Shown in pieces: positions 45,453-56,415 of a stretch of DNA of 64,000 nt (its first letter is position 1; every line of letters begins with the position of its first letter). The stretch is from NCBI RefSeq assembly GCF_022539505.1, contig NC_061510.1, positions 223,098,043 through 223,162,042 on the forward strand, read 5' to 3'. The position numbers and the translations under genes were made by a program. The DNA comes from Lolium rigidum (taxonomy: Eukaryota; Streptophyta; Magnoliopsida; Poales; Poaceae). The notes beneath the pieces are model-generated. The model saw only the letters and a list, made by a program, of their open reading frames with translations. It had not been told where the DNA came from and did no database searches.

Positions 45453-46618
45453 TGTTATCACCAGAATTTGACCGGATCAGAGGTGGGCCGCGATCAAGAT
45501 GGACTTGAAGAATATACATGGAAGAAATACATGAATCGGCCTTGCATACCAAGTTTGGGCTAATTGCCCATGTATCTGTAACATAGTGGATCGCATCTTA
45601 GTTTAGAAGTTAGAGTTTTACCCGTGCACGGTTAGGTGCACGCTCGAATTAGAAAGTCCCCTGGACTATAAATATGTATCTAGGGTTTATGGAAAAAACA
45701 ACAACCAACGTTCAACACAAACAAATCTCGGCGCATCGCCAACTCCTTCGTCTCGAGGGTTCCTCCGGTAAGCACCATGCTGCCTAGATCGCATATTGCG
45801 ATCTAGGCAGCACAAGCCTGCCCACGTTGTTCATGCGTTGCTCGTCGTCGAAGCCTTTTTGATGGCGAGCAACGTAGTTATCTTAGATGTGTTAGGGTTA
45901 GCATTGTTCTTCGTATCATATGCTTGTCGTAGTGCAACCCTTATACATCTAGCCGCCCTTACACCTATCTTAGGTGTAGGGGCGGCACCCCGCTTGATCA
46001 TAGTTTAGTAGATCTGATCCGTTACGGTTGCTCCTTGTTCCGCAAGGATTAGTTTAACATCCGCAATAGTTAGGCCTTACAAAGGGTTGGAGGATCCAGC
46101 GGCGTGTAGGGTGGAGTTTGCTAGCCCTAGACAGGACGTTCGGGGATCAACCTCGTGTTAGTTTTTAGGCCCCGTCTAGGATCGGCTTACGTTCACCGTA
46201 CGCGAGCGCGAGGCCCAATCGTGAGTAGGATGATCCGATTATGCGGTGAAAACCCTAAATCGTCGTAGATCTCATTAGCTTTATCTTGATCAAGCAGGAC
46301 CACCATATATCCGGACACCTTGTACGAATCATGGGTGGATCGGCTCTTTGAGCCGATTCACAGGATAACTCCGAGAGCCGATCGAGGCTCGTATTTAACG
46401 TTTACGTGTATGCCATGCAGAAACTAAGCGAGGCATCATCCAACACCTTCCTGACCAGGTATAGGTCAGGTGGCACGCCCTTGCGATAGCATCGGACGTG
46501 TGACCAGAAGGCTTTGCGGGCCGTCGCTCTGAGGGACTGGGGCCAGCCGCAGCCCTAGTTGTTCCCGGCTCTACTGTGTTGCCATTCACTGCCCGCCGGT
46601 GGGTTTCTGACGCCAACA
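45453..46618 (+). repeat. 3' LTR of element E
   Basis: About 1.17 kb, a partner of 41616-42779 with a small number of substitutions and 1-bp indels (for example GGTTAGGTGCACG versus GGTTCGGTGCACG). This suggests a fairly recent insertion. Confidence 0.9.
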
Positions 46619-46939
46619 GGGGCGCGGGCCCCCCCTTGGCCGCGCCGGCCTAGGGTTTGGTGGGCCTGTGCCCCCTCTCTGGCGGTTCTCGGGTGTTCTG
46701 GATGCTTCCGGGCAAAATAGGGACCTGGGCGTTGATTTCGTCCAATTCCGAGAATATTTCGTTACTAGGATTTCGAAACCAAAAACAGCAGAAAACAGGA
46801 ACTGGCACTTCGGCATCTTGTTAATAGGTTAGTTCCAGAAAATGCACGAATATGACATAAAATGTGCATATAACATGTAGATATCATCAATAATGTGGCA
46901 TGGAACACAAGAAATTATCGATACGTCGGAGACGTATCA

Positions 46940-49505
46940 GCATCCCCAAGCTTAGTTCTCGCTCGTCCCGAGCGGTAAACGATAACAAAGATAATTTCTG
47001 AAGTGACATGCCATCATAACCTTGATCATACTATTGTAAACATATGTAATGAATGCAGCGATCAAAACAATGGTAATGACATGAGTAAACAACTGAATCA
47101 TAAAGCAAAGACTTTTCATGAATAGTACTTTCAAGACAAGCATCAATAAGTCTTGCATAAGAGTTAACTCATAAAGCAATAAATTCATAGTAAAGGCATT
47201 GAAGCAACACAATGGAAGATTAAGTTTCAGCGGTTGCTTTCAACTTGTAACATGTATATCTCAATGATAGTCTGTCAATGCAAAGCAATATAACAAGTGC
47301 AATATGCAAGTATGTAGGAATCAATGCACAGTTCACACATGTGTTTGCTTCTTGAGGTGGAGAGAGATAGGTGAACTGACTCAACATAAAACTAAAAGAA
47401 TGGTCCTTCAAAGAGGAAAGCATCAATTGCTATATTTGTGCTAGAGCTTTTATTTTGAAAACATGAAACAATTTTGTCAACGGTAGTAATAAAGCATATG
47501 AGTTATGTAAATTATATCTTACAAGTTGCAAGCCTCATGCATAGTATACTAATAGTGCCCGCACCTTGTCCTAATTAGCTTGGACTACCGGATCATCGCA
47601 ATACACATGTTTTAACCAAGTGTCACAAAGGGGTACCTCTATGCCGCCTGTACAAAGGTCTAAGGAGAAAGTTCGCATTGGATTTCTCGCTATTGATTAT
47701 TCTCAACTTAGACATCCATACCGGGACAACATAGACAACAGATAATGGACTCCTCTTTTATGCATAAGCATGTAGCAACAATTAATTTTCTCATATGAGA
47801 TTGAGGATATATGTCCAAAACTGAAACTTCCACCATGGATCATGGCTTTAGTTAGCGGCCCAATGTTCTTCTCTAACAATATGCACGCTCTAACCATAAG
47901 GTGGTAGATCGCTCTTACTTCAGACAAGACGAACATGCATAGCAACTCACATGAAATTCAACAAAGAGTAGTTGATGGCGTCCCCAGGAACATGGTTATC
48001 GCACAACGAGCAACTTAATAAGAGATAAAGTGCATAAGTACATATTCAATACCACAATAGTTTTTAGGCTATTTGTCCCATGAGCTATATATTGCAAAGG
48101 CGAATGATGGAAATTTAAAGGTAGCACTCAAGCAATTTACTTTGGAATGGCGGAGAAATACCATGTAGTAGGTAGGTATGGTGGACACAAATGGCATAGT
48201 GGTTGGCTCAAGGATTTTGGATGCATGAGAAGTATTCCCTCTCGATACAAGGTTTAGGCTAGCAAGGTTATTTGAAACAAACACAAGGATGAACCGGTGC
48301 AGCAAAACTCACATAAAAGACATATTGTAAACATTATAAGACTTTACACCGTCTTCCTTGTTGTTCAAAACTCAATACTAGATATTATCTAGACTTTAGA
48401 GAGACCAAATATGCAAGCCAAATTAGCAAGCTCTAGGTGTTTCTTCATTAATGGGTGCAAAGTATATGATGCAAGAGCTTACACATGAGCACAACAATTG
48501 CCAAGTATCAAATTATTCAAGACATTTTAGAATTACTGCATGTAGCATTTCCCGATTCCAACCATATAACAATTAACGAAGCAGTTTCAACCTTCGCCAT
48601 GAACATTAAAAGCTAAGAACACATGTGTTCATATGAACCAGCGGAGCGTGTCTCTCTCCCACACAAGCATTTATTCAAACAAAAACAAAAACAAAAGCAC
48701 ACGGACGCTCCAAGTAAAGTACATAAGATGTGGCCGAATAAAAATATAGTTTCAAGAGAAGGAACCTGATAATTTGTCGATGAAGAAGGGATGCCTTGGG
48801 CATCCCCAAGCTTAGACGCTTGAGTCTTCTTGATATATGCAGGGGTGAACCACCGGGGCATCCCCAAGCTTAGACTTTTCACTCTTCTTGATCATAGTAT
48901 ATCATCCTCCTCTCTTGACCCTTGAAAACTTCCTCCACACCAAACTCGAAACAACTCATTAGAGGGTTAGTGCACAATAAAAATTAACATGTTCAGAGGT
49001 GACACAATCATTCTTAACACTTCTGGACATTGCATAAAGCTACTGGACATTAATGGATCAAAGAAATTCATCCAACATAGCAAAAAAGGCAATGCGAAAT
49101 AAAAGGCAGAATCTGCCAAAACAGAACAGTCCGTAAAGATGGATTTTAAAATGGCACCATACTTGCTCAAATGAAAATGCCCAAATTGAATGAAAGTTGC
49201 GTACATATCTGAGGATCACGCACGTAAATTGTCATATTTTTCTGAGCTACCTACAGGGAGGCAGGTCGAAATTCGTGACAGCAAAGAAATCTGAAACTGC
49301 GCAGTAATCCAAATCTAGTATCAACCTTTCTATCAACGACTTTACTTGGCACAACAAAACACAAAACTAAGATAAGGAGAGGTTGCTACAGTAGTAAACA
49401 ACTTCCAAGACACAAATATAAAACAAAGTACTGTAGCAAAATAAACACATGGGTTATCTCCCAAGAAGTTCTTTCTTTATAGCCATTAAGATGGGCTCAG
49501 CAGTT
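46940..49505 (-). mobile_element. Element D non-coding internal region
   Basis: AT-rich, without a long ORF and colinear with 34086-36650 of element C. The GGGCATCCCCAAGCTTAG phrase recurs at 48798 and 48857. Confidence 0.8.
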
Positions 49506-50238
49506 TTAATGATGCACTCGCAAGAGATAGTATTTGAAGCAAAAGAGAGCATCAAGAGGCAAATTCAAAACACATTTAAGCCTAACATGCTTCCTATGAA
49601 AAGGAATCTTGTAAATAAACAAATTCATGAAGAGCAAAGTAACAAGCATAGGAAGATAAAACAAGTGTAGATTCAAAAATTTCAGCACATAGAGAGGCAT
49701 TTTAGTAACATGAAAATTTCTACAACCATATTTTCCTCTCTCATAATAACTTTCAGTAGCATCATGAGCAAACTCAACAATATAACTATCACATAAAGCA
49801 TTCTTATCATGAGTCTCATGCATAAAATTAGTACTACTCCCAACATAAGCATAGTTATTAATTCTTATTAATTGTAGTAGGAGCAAATTCAACAAAGTAG
49901 CTATCATTATTATTCTCATCATCAAATATAGGAGGCATATTGTAATCATAATCAAATTTATCATCCATAACAGGCGGTACTAAAAGACTACTATCATTAT
50001 AATCATCATAAATAGGAGGCAAAGTATCATCAAAATAAATTTTCTCCTCAATGCTTGGGGGACTAAAAAGATCATGCTCATCAAAGCCAGCTTCCCCAAG
50101 CTTAGAATTTTCCATATCATTAGCAACAATGGTGTTCAAAGCGTTCATACTAATATGTTCCATAGGTTTTTTAATTTTCGCATCAAACCATCCATGTCTT
50201 AAATCAGGAAATAGAATAAGAAGCTCATTGTCGTCCAT
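49506..50238 (-). pseudogene. Element D gag-position ORF, frameshifted
   Basis: Begins MDDNELLILFPDLRHGWFDA and continues with an acidic, Asp/Tyr-rich stretch (PPIYDDYNDSSLLVPP). A frameshift near 49900 leads to NALCDSYIVEFAHDATESYY and ERGKYGCRNFHV, then a hydrophobic segment (LKFLNLHLFYLPMLVTLLFM). I recognise this ORF type from abundant non-autonomous Triticeae gypsy elements. Its role is unknown. It is unrelated to the element C ORF in the same position. Confidence 0.6.
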
Positions 50239-50400
50239 TATGCCAAACTAGTGTAAACAAGAAACAAAAGGATGCAATTGCAGGATCTAAAGGAAATAGC
50301 TTCGAGTACTTACAACGGCGAAAATAGCTTAGTAGCCGAGATCCGGAGTGTGAGTACCTTTTACCTTTCCTCCCCGGCAACGGCGCCGTAGAAAATAGCT

Positions 50401-51872
50401 TGATGTCTATGGGTCTTCTATTCTTGTAGACAGTGTTGGGCCTCCAAGAGCGAGAGGTTTGTAGAACAGCAGACAAGTTTTCCCTTAAGTGGATCACCCA
50501 AGGTTTATCGAACTCGGGGAGGAAGAGGTCAAAGATATCCCTCTCATGCAACCCTGCAACCACAAAGCAAGAAGTCTCTTGTGTCCCCAACACACCTAAT
50601 AGGTGCACTAGTTCGGCGAAGAGATAGTGAAATACAGGTGGTATGAATATATATGAGCAAGTAGTAACGGAGCAGTAGTAACGCTAGAAAAACAATGAAA
50701 CAAGCAAGCGATAGCGATATTTAGGAACAAGGCCTAGGGATTACACTTTCACTAGTGGACACTCTCAACATTGATCGCATAATAAATAACTCTTTCTCAT
50801 ATGTGCTACATACACTCTTTTGTTGGATGACAAACACCGGTCGTTGTGTAGGGCTACAAGAGCACCTCAATGCCGGAGTTAACAAGCTCCACAACATTCG
50901 ATGTTCATATTTAAATAACCTTAGAGCATAATAGATCATTGCAAAATAAACCAAGAACTAACATAGCGCACACACTCGTCCACATTACACTATGAAGGAG
51001 GAATAGATCACATCAATACTATCATAATGATAATTAACTCCACAATCTACAAGAGATCATGATCATAGCCTACGAAAAGAACCACACGGTGCACACACTA
51101 GTCACCTTTACACCATGCAGGAGGAATAGACTACTTTAATAACATCACATGAGTAGCACACAACTAGTAGCGATACAAAGCTCATCATATGGATCTCAAT
51201 CATGTAAAGCAGCTCATGAGATCATTGTATTGAAGTACATAGGAGAGAGATTAACCACATAGCTACCGGTACAGCCCCGAGCCTCGATGGAGAACTACTC
51301 CCTCCTCATGGGAGACAAGCAGCGTTGATGGAGATGGCGGTGGTGTCGATGGAGGAGCCTTCCGGGGGCACTTCCCCGTCCCGGCGGCGTGCCGGAACGG
51401 AGACTCCTGTCCCCCGGATCTTGGCTTCGCGATGGCGGCGGCTCCGGAAGGTTTCTCGTACCGTGGTTTTTCCGTCTCGAGGTTTTAGGTCCGGGGGCTT
51501 TATATAGGCGAAGAGGCGGCGTCGAGGAGGTCGAAGGGCGCGCAGACACAATAGGGGCGCGGGCCCCCTTGGCCGCGCCGGCCTAGGGTTTGGTGGGCCT
51601 GTGCCCCCTCTCCGGCGGTTCTCGGGTGTTCTGGATGCTTCCGGGCAAAATAGGGACCCGGGCGTTGATTTCGTCCAATTCCGAGAATATTTCGTTACTA
51701 GGATTTCGAAACCAAAAACAGCAGAAAAAAGGAACTGGCACTTCGGCATCTTGTTAATAGGTTAGTTCCAGAAAATGCACGAATATGACATAAAATGTGC
51801 ATATAACATGTAGATATCATCAATAATGTGGCATGGAACACAAGAAATTATCGATACGTCGGAGACGTATCA
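50401..51872 (-). repeat. 5' LTR of element D
   Basis: 1472 bp. It shares its first roughly 250 bp (minus-strand U3) with the LTRs of element C but is unrelated in the remainder. TTTATATAGGCGAAG at about 51499 contains a candidate TATA box on the minus strand. Confidence 0.9.
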
Positions 51873-52085
51873 GTGTGCATTCCAAACCCCACATTATGTC
51901 TTCCCTCTAGCTCAACACCATCATTTGGCTCATTCCAATTCAACTCAATCCTCACTTGTGCTACCACCTCGGCAAAGCTAGGGCTAAGGTCAAACACCAA
52001 GTCAACCTCTTCCGGGTTCTCGCTCTAGGTTTCCCTTCAAGAAAGCATCCTTGTCCACATGATGAATATGAACAATTCTTTCCAT
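51873..52085 (-). pseudogene. MULE transposase remnant, first piece
   Basis: Minus-strand start MERIVHIHHVDKDAFLKGNL at 52085, a one-base frameshift near 52025, then ENPEEVDLVFDLSPSFAEVV and RIELNWNEPNDGVELEGRHN, continuing across the element D insertion to 40461. The pattern matches the N-terminal domain preceding the MuDR transposase core in grass MULEs. The DDE core is not present in the window. Confidence 0.62.
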
Positions 52086-52499
52086 CCCCCTAGCATAATG
52101 TGAACAACACATACATACATGTGTTCATTAGTTACCATAATCAACACAAATCAACCTTGGGTTTCTACCCATACAACCTAGCACTACCATTTCTCCTACT
52201 TGAACAAACCCTAACATCCAACCAAATCCACATCCACCCTCAAATCAACCTAGGGTTTCACATCTAGGGTTTCACATGTAGATCCAACCAAATACATCAA
52301 ATCATTGGATGAAAAGAAGGGGAACGGAGGAGATTACCTCAAGGAACGGGTTGGGAACGATCTCCACGGACAGATCTGAGGAAATCCACCAAGATTTGAG
52401 AGGAATTTGGGTGGGGGAGAAAGGTGGGGTGGCTGGTCGGAGGAGGAAGAAGATTTGGGTGGGGGGTGTGACTGGGTCGGGCTGGGTGGCTCGGGCCGA
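52086..52499. other. MULE subterminal, non-coding
   Basis: AT-rich MULE interior between the transposase start and the right TIR, with CTAGGGTTTCACAT repeated near 52251 and 52266. This would be the 5' leader of the transposase on the minus strand. Confidence 0.5.
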
Positions 52500-52752
52500 A
52501 ATAGTTAAGTGGATGTGTGGCGCCCATGGGAGCGGCGCCACACGTCCTGCCACGTCGGCTGGTCAACCGCGCGCAGCGTCGACCACGCCACGTCGGATGG
52601 ATGTGTGGCGCCGCTCGCATGGGCGCCACACAGTGAAGTGTGGCGTCGATGGGAAGGGCGCCACCCAAAAAGGCTAGATGAGTAAAATAGTTTGGCCAGA
52701 GGGTCAGCACGTGCTTTTCTTTCAGAAAAGGGTTATTTTTGTCAAAATAGCG
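52500..52752. repeat. Right TIR of the MULE
   Basis: Reverse-complementary to the left TIR (32290-32486 continuing at 39156-39200), including GTTGACCAGCCGACGTGGC and three TGTGGCGCC dyads. It ends ...GTCAAAATAGCG before the TGTGGGTCG duplication. Confidence 0.85.
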
Positions 52753-53198
52753 TGTGGGTCGCAACTAAGATTTTTTCTGTTGCTTGTTGGTTGCAACTAA
52801 GATTCTTTTCCAATGTAGATTGCAATTGAGACTTTTTCTTGTTACATGTGGGTTGCAACAAAGATTTTTTCCAGTTGGAGGTAGGTCGCAACTGACCTAG
52901 TTGCATGTGGATCGCAACTAAATTTTTTTTTGTATGCAGTAGGTTACAATTGAGACTTTTTAATTGCATGTGGATTGCAATTAAACTTGTAACAGTTAAG
53001 TCAGAGATTTTCTTCCAGTTTTTTTCTTGTGAATGATGCGTGTACGGAGCTTGTTTTCTTCTCTCTTATACTCTTTTATGTAATGTAACAAGAAAATAAT
53101 GGACCTCACGTGCTAGGAAAAAATTGTGACCGCTTCCGTAACCTCCTAGTGCTTTATCTGTACACAACAAGTAAGTAAGAGGTCAAGTCACGTTAGAG
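52753..53198 (+). repeat. GTTGCATGTGGG repeats, right block
   Basis: Continuation of the array at 32050-32289 in the same orientation, decaying after about 52990 into AT-rich sequence up to the hairpin of the candidate Helitron end. Confidence 0.7.
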
Positions 53199-53342
53199 TG
53201 AGATTTAGTAAATCTCAGTCGCCTAATCACTAGCCGCCGCCCATAATCTATATCTATGTCAATATCTATATCTATACCTATTAATAAAGGAGGTAAGGTT
53301 TCTTCTCATTATTTCGTCCGTTTTGGAACTGAAATTACCCCC

Positions 53343-53669
53343 TATTAAGCTTCATGCACTAGCCACTTGAACCAAAAGTCCGAACTTATGGAAAGGGCTA
53401 GGCAATCTACTTATACACTTCAACACCCCCTCTTACGTGTGACCGAGAAGACGAGAAGACAAGTCAACACGTGTAGAGAGGCAAAGAGGCAGCGGGAGGC
53501 CGGGCGCAGCAGCAGGAGGCTGCGGGGAATTTAGAATAAATTGCGAAAGCCAGGACTCGAACTCGAGATCCTGGGCTTTGATACCATATTAAGCTTCATG
53601 CACTAGCCGCTTGAACCAAAAGTCCAAACTTATGGAAAAGGCTAGGCAATCTACTTATACACTTCAACA
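53343..53669 (-). mobile_element. TRIM retrotransposon
   Basis: Two 83-bp direct repeats, 53343-53425 and 53587-53669 (minus-strand start TGTTGAAGTGTATAAGTAG, end GCTTAATA), flank a 161-bp interior. On the minus strand the primer-binding site TGGTATCAAAGCCC (53573-53586) abuts the 5' LTR and fits initiator tRNA-Met. A polypurine tract TAAGAGGGGG (53426-53435) abuts the 3' LTR. The total length of 327 bp with no coding defines a terminal-repeat retrotransposon in miniature. The expected 5-bp target duplication is not evident (CCCCC versus CTATC). Confidence 0.85.
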
Positions 53670-53950
53670 CTATCACCCGGTAGTTCTGTAATGTGTACCG
53701 CTTCGTTGGCTTCGTACGTTTTAATTAGGGATATTTATCATACCATATCGCATCATGCTACCCGATAGCCGACGGTAGCGGAGCAGGGGCGGGACTGGAA
53801 CGGGAGCCAGTGGCCGACGACCGTGGCGCTGGATCAAATCGATCAATTATCTCAGATCATCCGCATCCCTGCACGGTGATGCTCTCGCAGCCCATGGCGC
53901 TGGCGTGATACTGTACGACTCCGACCGGAGGGCCACGAGGCGACTGCTTA

Positions 53951-56051
53951 GAGCATCTCCACTCGTCTCCCCGACGAGGCCCCCGAGCGACGTTTTTCCC
54001 ATCCGGACGGCGAAATTCTGCCCAGTCAGGCCCCCGATTCCTCGTTTTCTTCCGGATTTGGCCCTTCATCCATCCGGCGAGCCCACGCCATCCCCGGTCC
54101 CCCGGGGATCTATCGGGGACTCCGGACGAGTGAAAAGCGGGGAAGGGCCCGACCTGTCGGCGACTCGACACACGAACCCCACCGCCACCTGGCTCAAAAT
54201 CTCCCCCACCCCTCGTATCTCTCCCGCCGCCGGCACCACCCCGCCGGCTTGTTGCCCAGATTCCGCCGTCCCTCCTTCTCCACCTGCCTATATTCCGCCG
54301 TCTTTCGACGAAGGCCTATCTGGCTGCTCCTCCGCCGGCCTGTTTTCCGACTTTGGCCTACTCCTCGTCGCTCGCGGCTCGGGTTGCCTCGACCACGCCC
54401 GTCAGGTGTTCGTCCATTTGCCTCGCCGACCATGGACTCGGACGAAGAGGAGGAGCAGATGTTCGTCGAGCTTATGCGAGAAGAGATGGCAGCCGCCGCC
54501 CAAGACGAGGAGCATATGATGATCCTCGGTTGCTTGTCAAGCATGTACGCCGGACTGGCAATTGGGCGACGTGGTGGGTCGGTACCAGGTCGCCGGAAGT
54601 GCAAGCCGAGACAACGAATGGAGGGCTACTGCATGTTGTACGCCGACTACTTCGCCGACAATCCATTGCACGGTGAGAGTTTTTTCCGGCGTCGTTTCAG
54701 GATGAGCAGAAAGCTATTTCTGCAAATTGTGTATGCCATCCGAGACTTTGACCCCTACTTCAGATGCTAGGCGGATTGCACTAGTTTGGTTGGATTTTCG
54801 TCACTGCAGAAGTGCACAGTGGCTATGAGGATGCTGGCGTATGGAGCTCCCGGTGATGGTGCAGATGACTATCTTCGGATGGCGGAGTCCACCGCCCTTG
54901 ATTGTTTCTACCGGTTCCGCAGGGCCGTCATAGCAGTGTTCGGGGACTTTTACTTGAGATCACCCACTGTCGAAGACACTCAGAGGATCCTTGCAACAAA
55001 TGAAGCTAGGGGTTTTCCAGGGATGCTTGGAAGCATGGACTGCATGCATTGGAAATGGAAGAACTGTCCGTTTGCGTGGCAGAGAATGTACAAGGGTCAC
55101 AAAAACGGCTGCACTGTGATACTTGAAGCAGTGGCTACCCATGATCTCTGGATTTGGCACTCTTTCTTTGGTATGCCTGGATCCAACAATGACATCAACG
55201 TCCTAAACTGCTCCCCGATCTTTTCCAAGATTGTTGAGGGTCATGCTCCCCCGGTGAACTATGTGATCAATGGTCGGCACTACAACAAAGGATACTACCT
55301 TGCAGACGGTATCTATCCAAAGTGGGCAACATTTGTGAAGACTATCTCGAAACCTAGCACCCCCAAACTTTGCGAGTTTGTGAAGAAACAAGAAGCTTGC
55401 CGAAAAGACGTCGAGCGTGCATTTGGTGTCCTCTAGCAGAGATTTGCTATCGTCCGGTTCCCCGCTATGACTTGGTCCAAAGATCAGATGTGGGAGGTGA
55501 TGAACTGCTGTGTGTGCCTACACAATATGATTATTGAAAATGAGCGAAAACATCCGGTTCCTCTGGCTGAGCAACAAGCACCATATGAGAGAGAGGGACC
55601 TCTTGCACAGCCTAATCACCAGGTGCCTCCATCATGGGCCGCCTTCATTGCTATGCGCCAGGAGATCCGAGACTCTACAATGCATTGACAGCTGCAAGAT
55701 GATCTGGTGGAGCACATATGGACGCTCCGAGGCAACGCCAACGCCGACGCCAACTAGTCTGTCATAATTTGTTTGAAAAATTGTGAAATTGTGTGCTTCA
55801 TTTGTTTCAGCACTTGTTAAACATTGTACCGATTATCGCCGAATTTGTTTCAGCAATTTTCGTACTCTTGCTCGCCGAACTTGTTAAATTTTATGTTAAA
55901 TTTGTTTGAAATATGTCAAATGGTCGAGGTTGGGGGTTTCCTGCCGGGGGACGGCTGGAACTTCGGCGTTCCCCAGGCCAAATCTTCCTCCAATCCAAAC
56001 GAAAATTTCACCGGATTTGAACGTGGGGAGCGCCAACGAGTGGAGATGCTC
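53951..56051 (+). mobile_element. PIF/Harbinger DNA transposon
   Basis: Perfect 16-bp TIRs GAGCATCTCCACTCGT (53951-53966 and, inverted, 56036-56051) are flanked by TTA at 53948-53950 and 56052-56054, the diagnostic 3-bp target duplication of this superfamily. It carries one decayed transposase gene. I see no second, Myb-like ORF of the kind that accompanies it in autonomous PIF/Pong elements. Confidence 0.93.
54432..55688 (+). pseudogene. Harbinger transposase, two in-frame stops
   Basis: One continuous frame from ATG 54432 (MDSDEEEEQMFVELM) to TGA at 55686-55688, about 419 codons, interrupted by TAG at 54768-54770 and TAG at 55434-55436. The coding alignment continues directly after each, so both look like point mutations. 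Conserved parts: FRRRFRMSRKLFLQIVYAI, MLAYGAPGDGADDYLRMAES, the first catalytic Asp in GSMDCMHWKWKNCP, the second in MPGSNNDINVL, the glutamate in DVERAFGVL, and the tail CCVCLHNMIIEN. This is the DDE_Tnp_4 family, also the source of domesticated ALP1/HARBI1-like genes. The reading frame is otherwise well kept, so inactivation may be recent. Confidence 0.92.
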
Positions 56052-56415
56052 TTAAGAGGAGGGCTACGAGCGGTAGGGGTGTCGGGCCCCTCCGTCGTCG
56101 GCAGAGAGATATGGATGCAGCGGAGTGAGATTGTACTAGGTGAAAGGCGCGCTTCGCCGCGCCGCCTGCACTTTGTTTTGGCACAGCTTGGTCAGCACTG
56201 TTAAATTACACGCATATTGGTTTGAAAACGAACAAAGTAATTGCGTAAACCTGCATATTGTGTTTGGAGGCATAGAATGGAGCATGGAATTATGGAACCT
56301 AAAATTGGGGTTAAATTCCGCCGTTTGGATTGGCCTCAAAATTAAAGCCTGGAAACTGAACTGAACTAAATTCTGAGGTACTGCTTCGTCAGGTGTAAAC
56401 AACCTGAAAAACTTT

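Larger units (their letters stand above)
41616..46618 (+). mobile_element. LTR element E nested in D
   Basis: The LTRs 41616-42779 and 45453-46618 start TGTTATCACCAGAATTTG and end GACGCCAACA. Target duplications GGGGC lie at 41611-41615 and 46619-46623. The empty site survives in the partner LTR of D near 51552. A polypurine tract CCAGGGGGGCA precedes the right LTR. The interior has a gag-like start (42841 onward), a block borrowed from the C/D family, and a gypsy RT fragment at 44960-45340. Most of pol is missing, so it is defective. Confidence 0.92.
40467..51872 (-). mobile_element. Complete gypsy-like LTR element D
   Basis: Target duplications GTGTG lie at 40462-40466 and 51873-51877. The 5' LTR is 50401-51872 (1472 bp). 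The 3' LTR is 40467-41615 plus 46624-46939, split by element E. The primer-binding site (GGCGCCGTTGCCGGGGA on the minus strand) is at 50371-50387. The polypurine tract CTAAGCTTGGGGATGC abuts the LTR at 46940. The interior is 3.46 kb, has one broken gag-position ORF and no pol, so it is non-autonomous. It shares with element C the interior and the U3 start, but its remaining LTR and ORF differ. It is inserted in MULE coding sequence. Confidence 0.92.
32290..52752 (-). mobile_element. Mutator-like element (MULE) with nested insertions
   Basis: Exact 9-bp target duplications TGTGGGTCG lie at 32281-32289 and 52753-52761. The termini are inverted (GGCGATTTTGACAAAAATAA left; its counterpart begins CGCTATTTTGACAAAA on the right), and the inverted identity extends for more than 200 bp into TGTGGCGCC-rich sequence. 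Removing the two LTR elements leaves about 2.4 kb. The left TIR is split by the element at 32487-39155, so its inner part resumes at 39156. Transposase-like N-terminal codons read on the minus strand. The 9-bp duplication, long TIRs and MULE-like coding agree. Confidence 0.82.
31594..53233 (+). mobile_element. Candidate Helitron H5 hosting the nest
   Basis: The left edge TCTATATCTATATCTATACC (A-TC context at 31594-31601) resembles grass Helitron 5' ends. The right edge has a perfect 8-bp-stem hairpin (TGAGATTT 53199-53206, loop AGT, AAATCTCA 53210-53217), 12 bases, then CTAG at 53230-53233, which is Helitron 3' architecture. The base after CTAG is C rather than the expected T, which weakens the call. 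Without its insertions the element would be about 1.2 kb, consisting mostly of GTTGCATGTGGG-type repeats. The nested MULE and LTR elements account for the rest. Confidence 0.45.

Noticed and set aside
53260..53310. Another Helitron 5' end (TCTATATCTATACCTATTAATA)
   Set aside because: It resembles the edge at 31594, but I found no matching 3' hairpin plus CTAG downstream, so no element can be delimited.
53540..53590. tRNA-like string with GATACCA next to ACTCGAACTCGAGATCC
   Set aside because: There is no complete cloverleaf; the string is the primer-binding site of the TRIM, complementary to initiator tRNA.
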